64,000 bases of DNA from Bacillota bacterium (GTDB taxonomy: Bacteria; Bacillota; Clostridia; Christensenellales; Aristaeellaceae). Below the pieces are notes generated by a model. It was not told the DNA's origin, made no database searches, and saw only the letters and a program-made list of their open reading frames with translations. This document shows, piece by piece, positions 49,416 to 59,043 of the stretch (its first letter is position 1; each line of letters starts with the position of its first letter). Where the stretch lies: positions 1 to 64,000 of the forward strand of contig JAFADG010000045.1 in assembly GCA_023425025.1 (NCBI GenBank), read 5' to 3'. The translations under genes were made by a program, and so were the position numbers.

Positions 49416-50357
49416 TCAGCAGGAGCAGATTGCGATGCCGCCGGGGCCCTGCACACCGGCAACGCTGCCAAGGGGCAGGCCGTAGGTGGTGAACGCGGCC
49501 ACCTGTCCGACGCCGGAGATAAACAGCTTTGTTTCGCCGGCATCCAGGGCGAGCTGGTCAACGCCATAGTATGACGTGATGGTAAGGCCGTGGGCGAACG
49601 AACGCTCAAACGTCAGGTTCCCTGCGATGGGATCGAAGGCGTAGATATCGACATTCGCGGCCGTCAGGGCGAACACATGCCTGCCGTCACGCGTAACAGC
49701 CAGGCTCTGCGGATCTTCGGAGGATGGCGCGCCGCCCAGCAAAACGACGTTTGGGGGGATCAGCGTGCTCAGCACGTTGACGCGGTGGTCCGTATTGGCG
49801 GCCACAAAGGCAAACTCTCCGTTGGGGCTGAAAACAAGATTGATCGGGCCCGCTCCGGCGGGAAAGCTCTGCCCCGTGTCCTCCAACGTGCCATCGGGGT
49901 GGATTACGAACCTGTGAACGCTGTTATTGAAAAAATCCGCCGTCAATACAAGCTCGCGGCTTCTGGGAGAAATGGCGACAGCCTGCGCGCTGGCGGGCTG
50001 GGCGGAGACAAATACGTTCTGCCGGGACGAATAGGACACGATGTCCTGGTTCGTGGCAGAACCGTCTACGGACAGCGCGTATTTGCCGTCCGGCGTCAGC
50101 GCCACATCCTCAAGAAAAGTGGAGGAAACCGCGCTGCCCACAACCCGGGCAGGCATTGCGCACAGATCAATTTGATACATTGTCCGGTCATCAAAGGAAG
50201 TGACGAAGGCGCGGGTACACTCTGTGTTGACCGCCACATCAAGAAGGTCGGCGTCGATGGGTAGCTGCTGCAGCACTTCCAGTGTGTTTGTATCGAATAT
50301 GCTGACTCTCCGGTTGGCGCTTTCCACGACAATACCGGGATAGCCTCTTGTATACAT
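49416..50357 (-). CDS. YVTN-type beta-propeller (lactonase-like) protein
   Basis: The start at 50357 (MYTRGYPGIVVES) has AGGAG 8 bases upstream and gives 313 residues. Repeated strands with the pattern LTPDGKYALSVDG, ISPRSRELVLTAD, FSPNGEFAFVAAN and VTRDGRHVFALTA show a seven-bladed propeller of the YVTN/6-phosphogluconolactonase type. There is no signal peptide. The protein is Cys-poor and shows no catalytic residues that identify a reaction. It may be a binding scaffold. Confidence 0.78.
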   Translation of the reverse strand: MYTRGYPGIVVESANRRVSIFDTNTLEVLQQLPIDADLLDVAVNTECTRAFVTSFDDRTMYQIDLCAMPARVVGSAVSSTFLEDVALTPDGKYALSVDGSATNQDIVSYSSRQNVFVSAQPASAQAVAISPRSRELVLTADFFNNSVHRFVIHPDGTLEDTGQSFPAGAGPINLVFSPNGEFAFVAANTDHRVNVLSTLIPPNVVLLGGAPSSEDPQSLAVTRDGRHVFALTAANVDIYAFDPIAGNLTFERSFAHGLTITSYYGVDQLALDAGETKLFISGVGQVAAFTTYGLPLGSVAGVQGPGGIAICSC

Positions 50358-50510
50358 GGGTGCCACTCCTTTTCTTTTGAAAAGATGTCCTCCCATATAT
50401 CGTATGGAACCCCTGCGTGATTTGTTCCCGGGCGCGGCAAAGGGGAGCTTTGACAACCGGAAAAGACCATGCTATCTTAAGGGAAAGACCGCGCGCAAGG
50501 AGGAAGCGAT

Positions 50511-51266
50511 ATGGGGGACGGCCACCGCCCCGGACTGTATCCCGCGCCGGATGCAAAACTGGTAGTGATCTTCGTCCATGGCTTCCTGGGCGGACCGGGC
50601 CAGTTTGAGGCGCTGGTCCGGGCGGTCACCGCCGCGGGCTTTGCCGCGCAGACGCTGCTGCTGCCGGGCCACGGCGGGCATGTTTGGGATTTTGCCCGCC
50701 ATCCCGGCCGGGAATGGCAGGCGGCCGTGGACGATGCCTTGCGCTCTGCCCTTGCGCGATACGAAAAGGTGGTGCTGATGGGCCACTCCCTGGGCGGGCT
50801 GCTGAGCGTGAACGCATCGCGCAGGGCGGGCCCGGCCCACGGCCTGGCGCTGTGGGAAGTGCCGCTGAAGCTTCGCGTGCGTCTGCGCGGCCTCAAAAAT
50901 GATCTGACGGTGGCCCTTGTGCCCCGGCGGCTGCATAATCCGGTGGCCAGGGCCTATTGCGCGGCCAACAGCGTGCGCGTTATCACGCCGCTTGGGTACC
51001 TGATGACCATCCCCCGGGCGGCGGAGTTGCTCCGCATCATGGCGGACACGGAGCGGGAGCTCTCCCACGTCAAGGGCCCGGTATTGCTCATCCAATCCCG
51101 GGAGGATGAGATCGTTCATCCCAGCAGCATCGAAAGGCTGGAAAAGGGATTAAGCGGCGCGCAGGTCACTCGCCTTGCCTTGCAAGCTTCCTGGCATTCC
51201 TATTTCCCGGACGATGAGTTTACCCTGCTGCGCGACCACTTTATCGCCTGGCTGAAAACTGTGTAA
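50511..51266 (+). CDS. Alpha/beta hydrolase, Est30-like carboxylesterase
   Basis: The 251-residue protein has an AAGGAGG site at ideal distance. The triad is visible: Ser93 in LMGHSLGG, an aspartate in QSREDEIVHP near residue 205 and a histidine in SWHSYFPDDE near residue 233. The oxyanion region is FVHGFLGGPGQF near residue 21. Family members cleave short-chain esters or act as monoglyceride lipases. The natural substrate is unknown. It is divergent from the propeller protein. Confidence 0.85.
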   Translation: MGDGHRPGLYPAPDAKLVVIFVHGFLGGPGQFEALVRAVTAAGFAAQTLLLPGHGGHVWDFARHPGREWQAAVDDALRSALARYEKVVLMGHSLGGLLSVNASRRAGPAHGLALWEVPLKLRVRLRGLKNDLTVALVPRRLHNPVARAYCAANSVRVITPLGYLMTIPRAAELLRIMADTERELSHVKGPVLLIQSREDEIVHPSSIERLEKGLSGAQVTRLALQASWHSYFPDDEFTLLRDHFIAWLKTV

Positions 51267-51426
51267 AAGCGCACGTCCTGAGGCAAGCCCTTTAAAGTGG
51301 ATTTGTCCATTCCGGGCGTTTTTCTCTGACCTTGTTTTTCTGCTTGGAGTCCAGTTTGGGCGCAAAGGGAAGAATGACTGGTGCATGTTTATTATACTGC
51401 CTTGAAAACTGGTTGCAGGTATGCAG

Positions 51427-51556
51427 AGCCTTTCCCCTCAAGGGGAAGGTGGCGCGTAGCGCCGGATGAGGTACTTAGTTGCACTTGTCGAGCCGAGGCT
51501 TGGCACCTCATCAGTCACCTTCGGTGACAGCTTCCCCTCAAGGGGAAGCCTCCCGC
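51427..51556. mobile_element. MITE-like element with hairpin ends, second family
   Basis: The left end reads CCTTTCCCCTCAAGGGGAAG then GTGGCGCGTAGCGCCGGATG; the right end is an inverted relative, CATCAGTCACCTTCGGTGAC then AGCTTCCCCTCAAGGGGAAG. Each end is itself a pair of hairpins. The unit is about 130 bp and lies in the 425-bp gap between the esterase and the ABC genes. Its right half matches the repeat that forms the hypB tail. The rest of the gap (51267-51426 and 51557-51691) shows no gene. Confidence 0.75.
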
Positions 51557-51691
51557 ATGCTTGCCGCAACCCATTTTCAGAATGGGAAAAATTAGAGGAA
51601 ACAAGAAATAGCCAAAGCAATTCTCCCAAGGGTTGGACTGCTTTGGCTGCTTCACACAAGGAGCCATTCTCTGCGCCACTAATCTCTGAAT

Positions 51692-53425
51692 TTATACACT
51701 CCAGCCCAGGCTTTCCTGCTGGATATGCCACAGCCTGGCATACAGCCCGTTCTTTTGGAGCAGCTCGTCGTGGGTGCCCTGCTCTGCCAGATTTCCTTCA
51801 TCCAGCACGATGATCCTGTTGGCGCCGGCGATGGTTTTCAGCCGGTGGGCGATGACGATCACTGTCCGGTCGCGGATCAATTCGGAAATGGCCTCCTGAA
51901 TCAGCACTTCGTTTTCCGGGTCGATGGAGGCGGTGGCCTCGTCCAGCAGCACGATGGGCGCATCCTTCAAAATGGCCCTGGCAATGGAAATTCGCTGGCG
52001 CTCCCCGCCGGATAACGTGCAGCCGTTTTCCCCGATGAGGGTGTCATAGCCCTTTTCCATTTTGCCGATGAACGCGTCGCAACGGGCGACCCTGGCGGCG
52101 GCGCGCACTTGCTCGTCGGTGGCGCCCTGCCGGCCGATGCGTATGTTGTTGATCACCGTGTCGTTAAAGAGCACCACATCCTGAAACACAAAGCTCATAT
52201 GCTTCATCAGCGTTTCGGGGTCGATGTCCCGTATGTTTTTGCCGCCGATGGTGATTTCCCCCTTGTCCACATCCCAGAACCTGGCGATCAGGCGGGAGAT
52301 GGTGCTCTTGCCTGAGCCGGAGGGACCCACCAGGGCCGTCACCGCGTTTTGCGGCAGCGTGAAGCTGATATTCTTGATGACATCCTCCCGGTTGTAGGCG
52401 AAGGTCACGTTGTTAAAGGCGATGCTGCAATCGGGCAGGATGACGCTTGTGTCACCCTCCATCACCGGCTCCTCCCGAAGCTGTTGCATGCGCCGGGTCG
52501 AGGCGAACAGGTACATCACCTCGGCCAGCATGGTCAATACCGCCAGCACCGGGGCGTAGATGCGGGTGCTGATCATGGTATACGTCAAAAACTTGATCAC
52601 GTCCAGGCTTCCCGCGGTTAACAGGTTCACGCCAATCAATATGACCACGCCGATGCCCACCTGCAAAATAACGGAGGACAGGGTGACAAAGCTGCCGGCA
52701 ATGGCTTCAAAGGTAATGGCCTCCTTCATCATCTGCTTGAGCGCCGATTTGAGGGCCGCCGATTTCTCGCCGGACAGGCCAAAGGCCTTCACCACCTTGA
52801 TGCCGTCCAGGTATTCCTGAATCTGCTTGGAAACATTCAGCTTGGCCTTGATATGGCGCTCGCCGAACTTTTTTTGAATCTTTCTGGAAAGGTAGATCAC
52901 GCCCATGGAGATGGGGAGCACGAACAAAAGCGCCAGCGTCATACGCCAGTCGTAAAACGCCAGCAGGATGGAAACAAGGGCAATGGAGATGGCATTGCCG
53001 GCGATTTGGGGCACCGCGTGGCTCATCATCTGTTCTACGGTGGCGCAGTCGCCCATGATGTTGGTGGTCAGTTCCGATAAATCCTTGCGGTTGAAAAAGG
53101 AAAGCGGAAGCCTGCGCATATGCTCCGCCACCTCGATGCGGATGTTGGTGCATTCGGCATAGGCGGTGGTGTAGGTTTTGTCATACTCCACGCTGTAGAC
53201 AAAGTAATACAACGCCGCGGCCAGCAGGCCGGTAAAAAACAGCAGCCACAGCCGGCCGGTATTCAGGGGCAGTCCCGCGGCCAAAGGCGCGATGATGACC
53301 TGCATCGCCTGCATGATCACCGCAAAGGGAAGAAAAAGCACGATGTTGGCTAGCACGCAGACGAAGATTGCCCGCTTCAAATCCCGCGCGCCCTTGTCGG
53401 ATAAATGCAGCAGCTTTTTAAGCAT
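51692..53425 (-). CDS. ABC exporter half-transporter (membrane plus ATPase), second subunit
   Basis: The start at 53425 (MLKKLLHLSD) overlaps the preceding gene by 8 bases and gives 577 residues. Six transmembrane helices (about 20-320) precede the ATPase with Walker A GPSGSGKST near 370, signature LSGGERQR near 470 and Walker B IVLLDEATASID. It should form a heterodimer with the upstream ABC gene product. Such TetR-linked pairs usually export drugs, lipids or peptides. Confidence 0.9.
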   Translation of the reverse strand: MLKKLLHLSDKGARDLKRAIFVCVLANIVLFLPFAVIMQAMQVIIAPLAAGLPLNTGRLWLLFFTGLLAAALYYFVYSVEYDKTYTTAYAECTNIRIEVAEHMRRLPLSFFNRKDLSELTTNIMGDCATVEQMMSHAVPQIAGNAISIALVSILLAFYDWRMTLALLFVLPISMGVIYLSRKIQKKFGERHIKAKLNVSKQIQEYLDGIKVVKAFGLSGEKSAALKSALKQMMKEAITFEAIAGSFVTLSSVILQVGIGVVILIGVNLLTAGSLDVIKFLTYTMISTRIYAPVLAVLTMLAEVMYLFASTRRMQQLREEPVMEGDTSVILPDCSIAFNNVTFAYNREDVIKNISFTLPQNAVTALVGPSGSGKSTISRLIARFWDVDKGEITIGGKNIRDIDPETLMKHMSFVFQDVVLFNDTVINNIRIGRQGATDEQVRAAARVARCDAFIGKMEKGYDTLIGENGCTLSGGERQRISIARAILKDAPIVLLDEATASIDPENEVLIQEAISELIRDRTVIVIAHRLKTIAGANRIIVLDEGNLAEQGTHDELLQKNGLYARLWHIQQESLGWSV

Positions 53426-55244
53426 TGTTTGCCACCTGCCTTTTCGCAATCGTCCAGCTCATCGCCGAGGTATACTGCTGCCACATGCGGCTGTACCGTC
53501 CGCCGGACAGGACAAGCGCGTCGTGCCGGCCTTCCTCCGCAAGGCGCCCTTCATCGATCACCAGGATTTTGCCGGCGCCCCGCACGGTGGACAGCCGGTG
53601 GGCGATGATGATCACCGTTTTGTTCTTCATCAGCTGCTCAAAGGCAAGCTGTATCTTGTGCTCATTTTCTGGGTCCGCAAAAGCGGTGGCCTCGTCCAGC
53701 ACGATGATGGGAGCGTTTTTCAAAATCGCCCTGGCGATGACGATGCGCTGCTTTTCCCCGCCGGACAGGTGGATGTTGTTGGTGCCGATAACCGTGTCGT
53801 AGCCGCTGGGCAGCTTTTCGATAAACTCATGGCACTGGGCGGCCTTGGCCGCCGCGATTACCTGATTCCGGCTGGCGTTCCTGTTCCCGATGCGGATGTT
53901 GTCCAATATGCTTTGCTGGAACAAAAACACCTCCTGGAACACAAAGCTGACGATGCTCATCAGGTAGTCATTGGACATTTCCCGTATATCCACGCCCCCG
54001 ATTTTGATGCTGCCGGCGTTCACGTCGTAAAACCGGGGGATCAGGTGGGCAATGGTGCTTTTGCCGGAGCCGGAGGGGCCCACCAGCGCCGTGACTTCGT
54101 TCTGTTTTGCGGTAAAGCTTATGTCCGACAGCGTCTCCGCCTCCCCGTAAGAAAAGCTGACATGCTCAAAGGCGATGTCAAAGCCGGATGCCGTTTTGGG
54201 GCTTTGGGTTTCGGGCAGGGGCTGTATTGCAAACACCCTATCCATGCGCTCGATGCCGTCGGCGATCTGCTTGCCCTTTTGGGATACGTACATCAGCTTT
54301 AAAAACGGCGCGGTGATGGCTACTGAGAAGATGAGGTAAAACAGGGCCGACATCGCGAACCTGGGATAATCGGTCACGCCGCCGGACAGCCAAATAACGG
54401 CCGGCACCAGGAAAATATAAATGTTGTTGAGGATGACAAGAAACATCACGAACCCTTTTTTGAAGGCCTTTGTGTAGGCCAGGGCGAAATCGCCGTAGGT
54501 TTTGATGGAATCGTAAAATTTGCGGAAGGAGTAAATGGTCTGGCTGAAGGCCTTCACCACCGAAATGCCCCGCACATACTCCACCGAGGCGTTGTTCATA
54601 TCCTCCAGCGAATCCTGGTAGGTTTTGATGAATTGCATGGCGTTCTTGCCCGTGTAGGCGCTTTGCAGCACGTACATCACAAAGACAGGCACCAGCGTCG
54701 CCAGCCCCAGCCGCCAGTCAAACACGAACAGTATGGCATGGATCACCACCGGCGTGGCCATGGAGCCCACGATGTCGGGCAGCTGGTGGGCGATGAACCC
54801 TTCCAGCTTTTCAATGTTTTCGTCCACAATCTTGCGTATTTTTCCCGTGGCGTTTTCGGTATGAAAGCCCATGGGCAGGCTGGCCAGATGGTTTGTGAAC
54901 TTGAGTTTCAGGGCGTACAGCGTTTTGAAGGCAGCCATATGGGAACACATGAGCGCGAGGAAGTTCAGCAAAATCGCCCCGATGGCCGAGCCACCGGCCA
55001 GCCAGCCCAGGCGGACCATGTACCCGCCGTCCAGCCGGCCCAAGTCGCCCATGTTCAGGGCCAGTTCCCGTATGATGTAATAGATGGCGATAAACGGCAC
55101 GAAGGATACCGCCACGCTGATGACCGAGAGCACGCAGGCCGATACGGCCAGCGCCTTTCTGGTAAAAGCCAGCTCCCACATACGCTGCGTGCCGCTTTTG
55201 GGCCGGCTTTCCACCTGCGGATTTTCCACCTTTGGACGGATCAT
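53418..55244 (-). CDS. ABC exporter half-transporter (membrane plus ATPase), first subunit
   Basis: The 608-residue protein starts after AAAGGAGG. It has about six membrane helices (about 30-330), Walker A GPSGSGKST near 405, signature LSGGEKQR near 505 and Walker B IIVLDEATAFAD. The residue after the Walker B region is Phe-Ala-Asp here but Ser-Ile-Asp in the partner, an asymmetry often seen in heterodimeric exporters. The first 20 or so residues are charged. Two TTAGC/GCTAA operators lie directly upstream. Confidence 0.9.
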   Translation of the reverse strand: MIRPKVENPQVESRPKSGTQRMWELAFTRKALAVSACVLSVISVAVSFVPFIAIYYIIRELALNMGDLGRLDGGYMVRLGWLAGGSAIGAILLNFLALMCSHMAAFKTLYALKLKFTNHLASLPMGFHTENATGKIRKIVDENIEKLEGFIAHQLPDIVGSMATPVVIHAILFVFDWRLGLATLVPVFVMYVLQSAYTGKNAMQFIKTYQDSLEDMNNASVEYVRGISVVKAFSQTIYSFRKFYDSIKTYGDFALAYTKAFKKGFVMFLVILNNIYIFLVPAVIWLSGGVTDYPRFAMSALFYLIFSVAITAPFLKLMYVSQKGKQIADGIERMDRVFAIQPLPETQSPKTASGFDIAFEHVSFSYGEAETLSDISFTAKQNEVTALVGPSGSGKSTIAHLIPRFYDVNAGSIKIGGVDIREMSNDYLMSIVSFVFQEVFLFQQSILDNIRIGNRNASRNQVIAAAKAAQCHEFIEKLPSGYDTVIGTNNIHLSGGEKQRIVIARAILKNAPIIVLDEATAFADPENEHKIQLAFEQLMKNKTVIIIAHRLSTVRGAGKILVIDEGRLAEEGRHDALVLSGGRYSRMWQQYTSAMSWTIAKRQVANNA

Positions 55245-55262
55245 GTGATTCCTCCTTTATTA

Positions 55263-55284
55263 TTGGTTAGCTTACGCTAACCAA
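55263..55284. promoter_or_regulatory. MarR/SlyA-like operator 1 before the ABC genes
   Basis: TTGGTTAGC-TTAC-GCTAACCAA is a perfect 9-bp inverted repeat, 19 bp before the first ABC start. It differs from the TetR promoter palindrome. Confidence 0.75.
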
Positions 55285-55315
55285 ATATCAAAAAGAAAAC
55301 GCCCCTGTGCTGAAA

Positions 55316-55329
55316 TTAGCCAAGGCTAA
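55316..55329. promoter_or_regulatory. MarR/SlyA-like operator 2 before the ABC genes
   Basis: TTAGCC-AA-GGCTAA shares the TTAGC/GCTAA arms with operator 1 and lies between the TetR stop and the ABC start. The arms match the TTAGCAAGCTAA-type sites of SlyA/MarR proteins. Confidence 0.65.
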
Positions 55330-55357
55330 CCCGGCGTGATAAAAAACAGCAGCTTCA

Positions 55358-55987
55358 TCATGCCCCGCCTTCAAACAGTTTGTGAAAGACACAGTTCCAG
55401 CCGCCGGTATAAAAGGTGCACAGAAAATCGAGGTTCTCGATAGCCTGCTCGTAGCTCAGGTTATGGCGGACAGGCTCCAGAATCGCGTTGATGTAGCTGT
55501 CGGAGATGATGTGGATAAGCGTCTTGTTCAGCTTCGCTTTCATCCCCTTTTCCTTTTCCATGCGGTCAAGGTACAAAAGCGTATGCGCTACTTCATAGCC
55601 GACAATGGTATGCACATAATCGGCTTTGGACGAGCCTTCCGCGCAGGATACCAGCAGACGGAACACATCGAAGTTTTCATAGATGAATCCGTAGATTTTG
55701 TGAAGATCGTCGATTGTGCCCTGCAGGGTGATTTCCCCGACAATGCCGGTATTGTTGTAATAGGAAGTGCTCAGATCGGTGAACATTCGTTCCACCTGTT
55801 TGCATACCGGGTCTACGATCGCTTCAAACAAGGCGTTCTTGTCCTTGAAATAACCATAGATCGCCCCTGTCGTCAGCCCCGCGGCGGAGGCGATGTTCCG
55901 AAGGGAGGCGTTTTGAAAACCGTTCTGCAGAAATTCCTGCTTGCCGCAGCCCAGAATTTTCTCTTGGGTGCTCACCGATGAATCCAT
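55358..55987 (-). CDS. TetR-family regulator
   Basis: The 209-residue protein has the TetR N-terminal helix-turn-helix (QNASLRNIASAAGLTTGAIYGYF, residues about 20-45) and a helical ligand domain. It is upstream of the ABC exporter genes on the same strand. Its own promoter contains a 30-bp perfect palindrome, so it is autoregulated; whether it also controls the ABC genes is unclear, because the 113-bp gap after it carries a different palindrome type. Confidence 0.9.
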   Translation of the reverse strand: MDSSVSTQEKILGCGKQEFLQNGFQNASLRNIASAAGLTTGAIYGYFKDKNALFEAIVDPVCKQVERMFTDLSTSYYNNTGIVGEITLQGTIDDLHKIYGFIYENFDVFRLLVSCAEGSSKADYVHTIVGYEVAHTLLYLDRMEKEKGMKAKLNKTLIHIISDSYINAILEPVRHNLSYEQAIENLDFLCTFYTGGWNCVFHKLFEGGA

Positions 55988-56022
55988 ATCCGTCCCCCTT
56001 CCACGCTTAATATAACACCGTT

Positions 56023-56052
56023 ATATAACACCGTTATATAACGGTGTTATAT
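56023..56052. promoter_or_regulatory. TetR operator, 30-bp perfect palindrome with an extra half-site
   Basis: The arms contain TATAACACCGTTAT and its inverse. A further half-site (AATATAACACCGT) directly to its left makes a 13-bp tandem periodicity. The palindrome begins inside the -10 box of the tetR promoter. Confidence 0.87.
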
Positions 56053-56077
56053 TAAGTGATATGGCACCCAATGTCAA
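56049..56077 (-). promoter_or_regulatory. tetR promoter
   Basis: TTGACA (56072-56077) and TAATAT (56049-56054) on the minus strand, 17 bases apart. Confidence 0.8.
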
Positions 56078-56147
56078 GATCAATATTTATGTCGATAAAA
56101 AATAATGGATTGCCCGGGAAATTGAACGGACAATTTCAGTCATTCGG

Positions 56148-58081
56148 TCATCGCACCGCCGCGAACCCCGCAGCCCGCATTGCTTGCTGGCCCTCGTCGG
56201 AAAGCAGCCAATCTGCAAGCTGCCTGGCTGGATGCTCCATGGGCAAGCCCTTTCTCAGTACGGCGTAATAGGTCACGCTCAGCGGATAGGAACCGTCGAA
56301 AACCGTCTGGTAGGTGGGGCGATACCATCTATCGCAAGCTTCCGCAGCCACTGCCCTTCTCCATCGCCCCATAGCTCCGCCCGCTGGATGGCGATCAAGC
56401 CCTCCAGTCCCTTACGCTCAAGCACAGACAGTCTTTCCCTATCGCCCTCTGTCAGTATTCGGCCTTCTTCATCATAAAAGATAAATTTGTTGAACATGCG
56501 CCTAGCCGTTGTTCCCATATAGGGAGCCAAGGCTTCCATGGACTGATCCTTCCCGCCAACCTCCTCCCAGGAGGTAATGCTTCCGCAATAAATATCCTCC
56601 AGCTGCTCTATGGTCAAGGCCTTAACTGAATTTTCAATGCGGCCGATGAAGACCAGCGCATCCCTGGCGATGGGAATGAACTCAAAGTCCTCCCAAGTGC
56701 CTTTTTCTCCCTCAAAGGCTTCCTCCGCCTCTTCGTCAGCCTGTTGCACCGCCTTGTTCCCGGCCCATTGCTCCATGGCGCCTTCGCGGCCTGTGGTGAC
56801 CAAGGCCAGATCAATGTCGCCTTTTAAAAGGCGGTCCAGGGCATTCCCCTCCCAGTCATTGGAAACGCGCAAGGCGGCTTCCTCCTGGCTGATGCCCAGC
56901 TGCCTGGCCTGAAAAGGCACCGTGAGCTGTATGAGCGCGGCATTGCCGTCGGCGCGGTTGCCGATATCCATTATCCGCCGGCCGGTGTGCAGATCAAAAC
57001 TGCCATCAAACACTGTCATAGTGTAATCGGGCGTAGGCACCTGAAGCCATACATGCAGTGTCTGCCCGCGGCACGCAATGGAAGGCGTGATCTGATAGTA
57101 GCCAAAGCCGCTGTCATCGATCGCGTTGGGTATGCGCATCTCCCGGAAGGACGCAGCCATCTGTACAAGAACCTGGTTGATTTTCTTTTCCGCCTCCGGG
57201 CAGCGGCCCTGATCAATGGAAATTTGGGGTGCGAAGAACGTGAAATCCTGCCACTTTTCCGGCGTAAGCGTCACGTCGACCACGCATTCGCCGTAGGGGC
57301 TTGCCCAGTGGGTCAGGGGCACGCCTACAAAGCAATAGTCTTTCTCCGGGCCAAATCCGGCGTTCATCATCGGCGTCTGCCAGTAAGGATTGGCACCGGT
57401 CCATAAAAGCTGCAGCATCACCGGCAGCGGGTCATCGATTTCATACACGCAGGAGGGGTAGATAACGCCGAAGTAGGGGTAATCCCGCGCAAGGCCGGCA
57501 AAGGGGCGCTTGAACATTTCCTCGATGGGCCCATTGTCATTCCAGTAGGTGTGGTAGCACTGATCCGGCTTTTGCGTAAGGAAAGTATTGATGTAGTCAA
57601 TGTAGTTGAAGCCGTCGTAAAAGAGATCCGAAAGCGTAAGCTGCTCGCCGGCCGCCAGGTCGAACACCGCACAAGGTACTTCGCCATTCTCGGAACCGCG
57701 TTCCCAGCGAACGCTCAGCAGGCGGCCCACGATATTTTCTTCAAATTCGGCCTCAGCCTGCGGGTCATCTTTCCGCAATTGCCAAACCCGGATGGCGTCT
57801 TGTTTCCAGTTATCTACGATCTCCTGCATGTGCTGGCGCTCGGGGTCATTCAAATCGTCCTGCGACCACCACTGCTCATACGTTAGATGGCTGCCCGGCA
57901 CAAAGGATTCCCCCAACAGCGGCCGGGCGCCGCCGGTGCCGCTGGACTGATGGACGGCCTCCTTGTCGGCGGGGATGTAGGCGTAGTCCCTTGGCGGAAA
58001 AAACTTCTCTTCCCCCGCGGCGTAGGATGCGGCAGCCATGAAAAGCAGGAGCAGGCAGATGCAGCTTGCGATTCTCCTCAT
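56148..58081 (-). pseudogene. Exported protein with C-terminal PstS-like domain, frameshifted
   Basis: From 58081 the frame runs 600 residues and stops at 56279. Residues 1-22 are a signal peptide. Residues about 100-330 are an unrecognised region with FDLAAGEQLTLSDLFYDG, similar to the DUF3298/RsiV type of domain. From about residue 395 it is a phosphate-binding-like (PBP) domain. The expected PBP ending (DGSYPLSVTYYAVLRKG and WLLSDEGQQAMRAAGF) is present in another frame, 56372-56148, and joins if one base is restored near 56311-56320 (TAGGTGGGGC). A one-base loss, real or a sequencing error at the G-run, is the simplest reading. The start overlaps the upstream PBP gene's stop. Confidence 0.8.
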
Positions 58082-59004
58082 TTTGACACCTCGAGGCCGC
58101 GCAGGGGGATATATCCGGCATCCTGGACGAGCTTCTGCCCTTCATCGGTCAGCAGCCAGTCCACCAGCTCGCGGTAGGGGCTGTCTGCCGGCGTGTCACG
58201 GCGCAGGACCGCGTAATAGTAGGTGAAAAAGGGATAGCTGTGATCGATGATGGTCTTGGCCGTGGGCTGAACGCCGTCGACGGCCAGCAGGCGGATGCTG
58301 TCGTTTCCGTACATGTCGGTAATGTAATAGTAGACCGAATACCCCAGGGAACGCTTGCCGTTTTCAAAGTTGGATACCTCATCCACCAGCAGGCCCATGG
58401 AGGTGGGCCGGTGGGCTGTTGGCGGAACCATGGGCTGCACCTTGCCCATAAGAAGTTGTTCAAAGAGCGTCTGGCTCCCTGAGCGGGCCGGGCGTTGGAA
58501 GGGAAGGATCAGTTCATCCTCTCCGCCGACCTCTTTCCAGGAGGCAGTCTTTCCCGTGTAGATGTTAAGCAGCTGCTGGGTTGTAAGGCTTGTGACCGGG
58601 TTGCGCACGTTGTTTAAAAACACCAGCGCATCGTGGGCCACCGGAATGAATTCCAGCTCCACCTCAAATTCCTTTGCGCTTTCCAGTTCATATTCCGAGG
58701 GGGCTGTCACAAAGATCAGCTCCGCGCCTTCTTCATAATCTCCATAACCATTTATGAGGCTATCGTAGGCCAGAGAGGTGGTGTTATGGTGAATCAGCTG
58801 GGAAGCCTGCTCCTGCGTGATGCCCAAGCGTTTGGCCGCGATGGCCTCCGAAAGGGGAATGGTGGCGGTGGAGCCATCTATGGCAGAGTAGAAATGCTTA
58901 TCCTCTTCGCTGAGCATATCCTGCCGATCCTTCTCCGCCCACGCCGCCGGGTTCAGGGCGCATATCATCAGGCAGAGTAACAGACACATCAGCCGCTTCA
59001 TCAT
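58078..59004 (-). CDS. Exported PstS-like substrate-binding protein
   Basis: The ATG at 59004 is preferred over 59013 because AGGATGG lies at better distance; it gives 308 residues. A signal peptide (MKRLMCLLLCLMICALNPAAWA) ends near residue 24. The PBP domain shows FIPVAHDALVFLNNVRNPVTSLTTQQLLNIYTG, WKEVGG, and the C-terminal HSYPFFTYYYAVLR and DWLLTDEGQ, as in phosphate-binding PstS proteins. No lipobox and no pstCAB genes are present. It is translationally coupled to the downstream, related gene. Confidence 0.83.
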   Translation of the reverse strand: MMKRLMCLLLCLMICALNPAAWAEKDRQDMLSEEDKHFYSAIDGSTATIPLSEAIAAKRLGITQEQASQLIHHNTTSLAYDSLINGYGDYEEGAELIFVTAPSEYELESAKEFEVELEFIPVAHDALVFLNNVRNPVTSLTTQQLLNIYTGKTASWKEVGGEDELILPFQRPARSGSQTLFEQLLMGKVQPMVPPTAHRPTSMGLLVDEVSNFENGKRSLGYSVYYYITDMYGNDSIRLLAVDGVQPTAKTIIDHSYPFFTYYYAVLRRDTPADSPYRELVDWLLTDEGQKLVQDAGYIPLRGLEVSK

Positions 59005-59043
59005 TTTCACCATCCTTTTTCTCAGTTGGGCCGGCTTGGCCGG

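Noticed and set aside
56279..58081. The 600-codon frame taken as a complete gene
   Set aside because: The expected C-terminal PBP sequence continues in another frame immediately after, so the stop at 56279 is better explained by a frameshift.
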